A stretch of 64,000 nucleotides of DNA, taken from Phascolarctos cinereus. Taxonomy: Eukaryota > Chordata > Mammalia > Diprotodontia > Phascolarctidae. The position numbers and the translations under genes are program-made. The DNA is taken from contig NW_018343979.1 in the NCBI RefSeq assembly GCF_002099425.1, positions 421,501-485,500 on the forward strand, written 5' to 3'. This document shows positions 63,661-64,000 of this stretch, piece by piece. The notes under the pieces are model-generated. The model worked only from the letters and a program-made list of their open reading frames with translations, made no database searches and had not been told where the DNA came from. Positions within the stretch are counted from its first letter, which is position 1. Each line of letters starts with the position of its first letter.

Positions 63661-64000
63661 CCTGCCTACATCTTTCTCAGATGACAATAAGATAGTAAGC
63701 CACTCATCAGTTCTATTATTCAAAGTTAAATCCATCTATTTGCAATGAACAATTTACTTGCCTAAACAGAACCAAAAGTAAAATTAGAGTGATTAAAATG
63801 ATTTACATTGAATTATCACTAAAGGAAAGTTAAAGTGGAATTGAAGAAAAAAATCATTCAGATGTCATTGTGTGATCTTAATAATATTTAATGACTTAAT
63901 GATGCTCAATTATTACTCTATGTCACAAGGAAAAGTTTTTTTTCTAGGACAGTCATCTACCTCTCCCTCACCCTAAATGACTTCGATATGGGATACAGAT
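63661..64000. other. Unassigned sequence at window end
   Basis: Nothing recognised. Confidence 0.4.

Overview
The window looks like intergenic or intronic DNA from a marsupial (metatherian) genome. I found no host protein-coding exon, tRNA, rRNA or snRNA gene. The marsupial call rests on repeat content: tRNA-derived CORE-type SINEs opening GGGGCAGCTAGGTGGCGCAG, L1 elements whose 5' ends read GAGCCAAGATGG, and several copies of a 'half-L1' (HAL1) that carries ORF1 but no ORF2. I cannot tell an American from an Australian marsupial.

Layout. 1-5.6 kb: a MIR/Mar1-type SINE, an RTE LINE 3' end (3.95-4.6 kb) and unassigned sequence. 5.7-12.2 kb: a decayed plus-strand L1 whose ORF1 is split by a 5'-truncated HAL1 (6.9-8.0 kb). 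12.2-22.7 kb: unassigned AT-rich DNA, L2 and old L1 scraps, and the strongest microsatellites, including (CTT)20-CCT-(CTT)9-(CTG)12 at 14.4 kb. 22.7-30.2 kb: a truncated HAL1, L2, a CR1/L3 relic, another (CTT)20 tract, and a near full-length 2.9-kb HAL1 on the minus strand with a 10-bp target-site duplication. 30.2-37.5 kb: very old minus-strand L1 sequence, a Mar1-type SINE and an L1 tail. 37.5-46 kb: a mosaic of L1, HAL1 and L2 pieces in both orientations. 48.0-55.7 kb: the best-preserved L1, bounded by a 17-bp target-site duplication; its 5' region is dimeric and ORF1 of the first module has received two head-to-tail SINEs. 57.8-60.8 kb: a minus-strand L1 interrupted by an inverted HAL1 tail. 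The rest is MIR SINEs, simple repeats and unassigned sequence.

How the parts relate. L1 ORF2 (endonuclease, reverse transcriptase, C-terminal Cys/His motif) is the presumed enzyme source for copying L1, HAL1 and perhaps the SINEs; RTE is an independent LINE lineage. HAL1 and L1 share their 5' start motif, parts of ORF1 and a similar 3' end, consistent with HAL1 using the L1 machinery. All elements here look inactive. The most useful observations are the dimeric L1, guanine tracts able to form quadruplexes at matching 3' positions in both L1 and HAL1, a tetranucleotide repeat carried inside the HAL1 3'UTR, and evidence from copy comparison that the true L1 ORF2 end is about 36 codons beyond the first stop. 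No confident endogenous retrovirus or LTR element was recognised.
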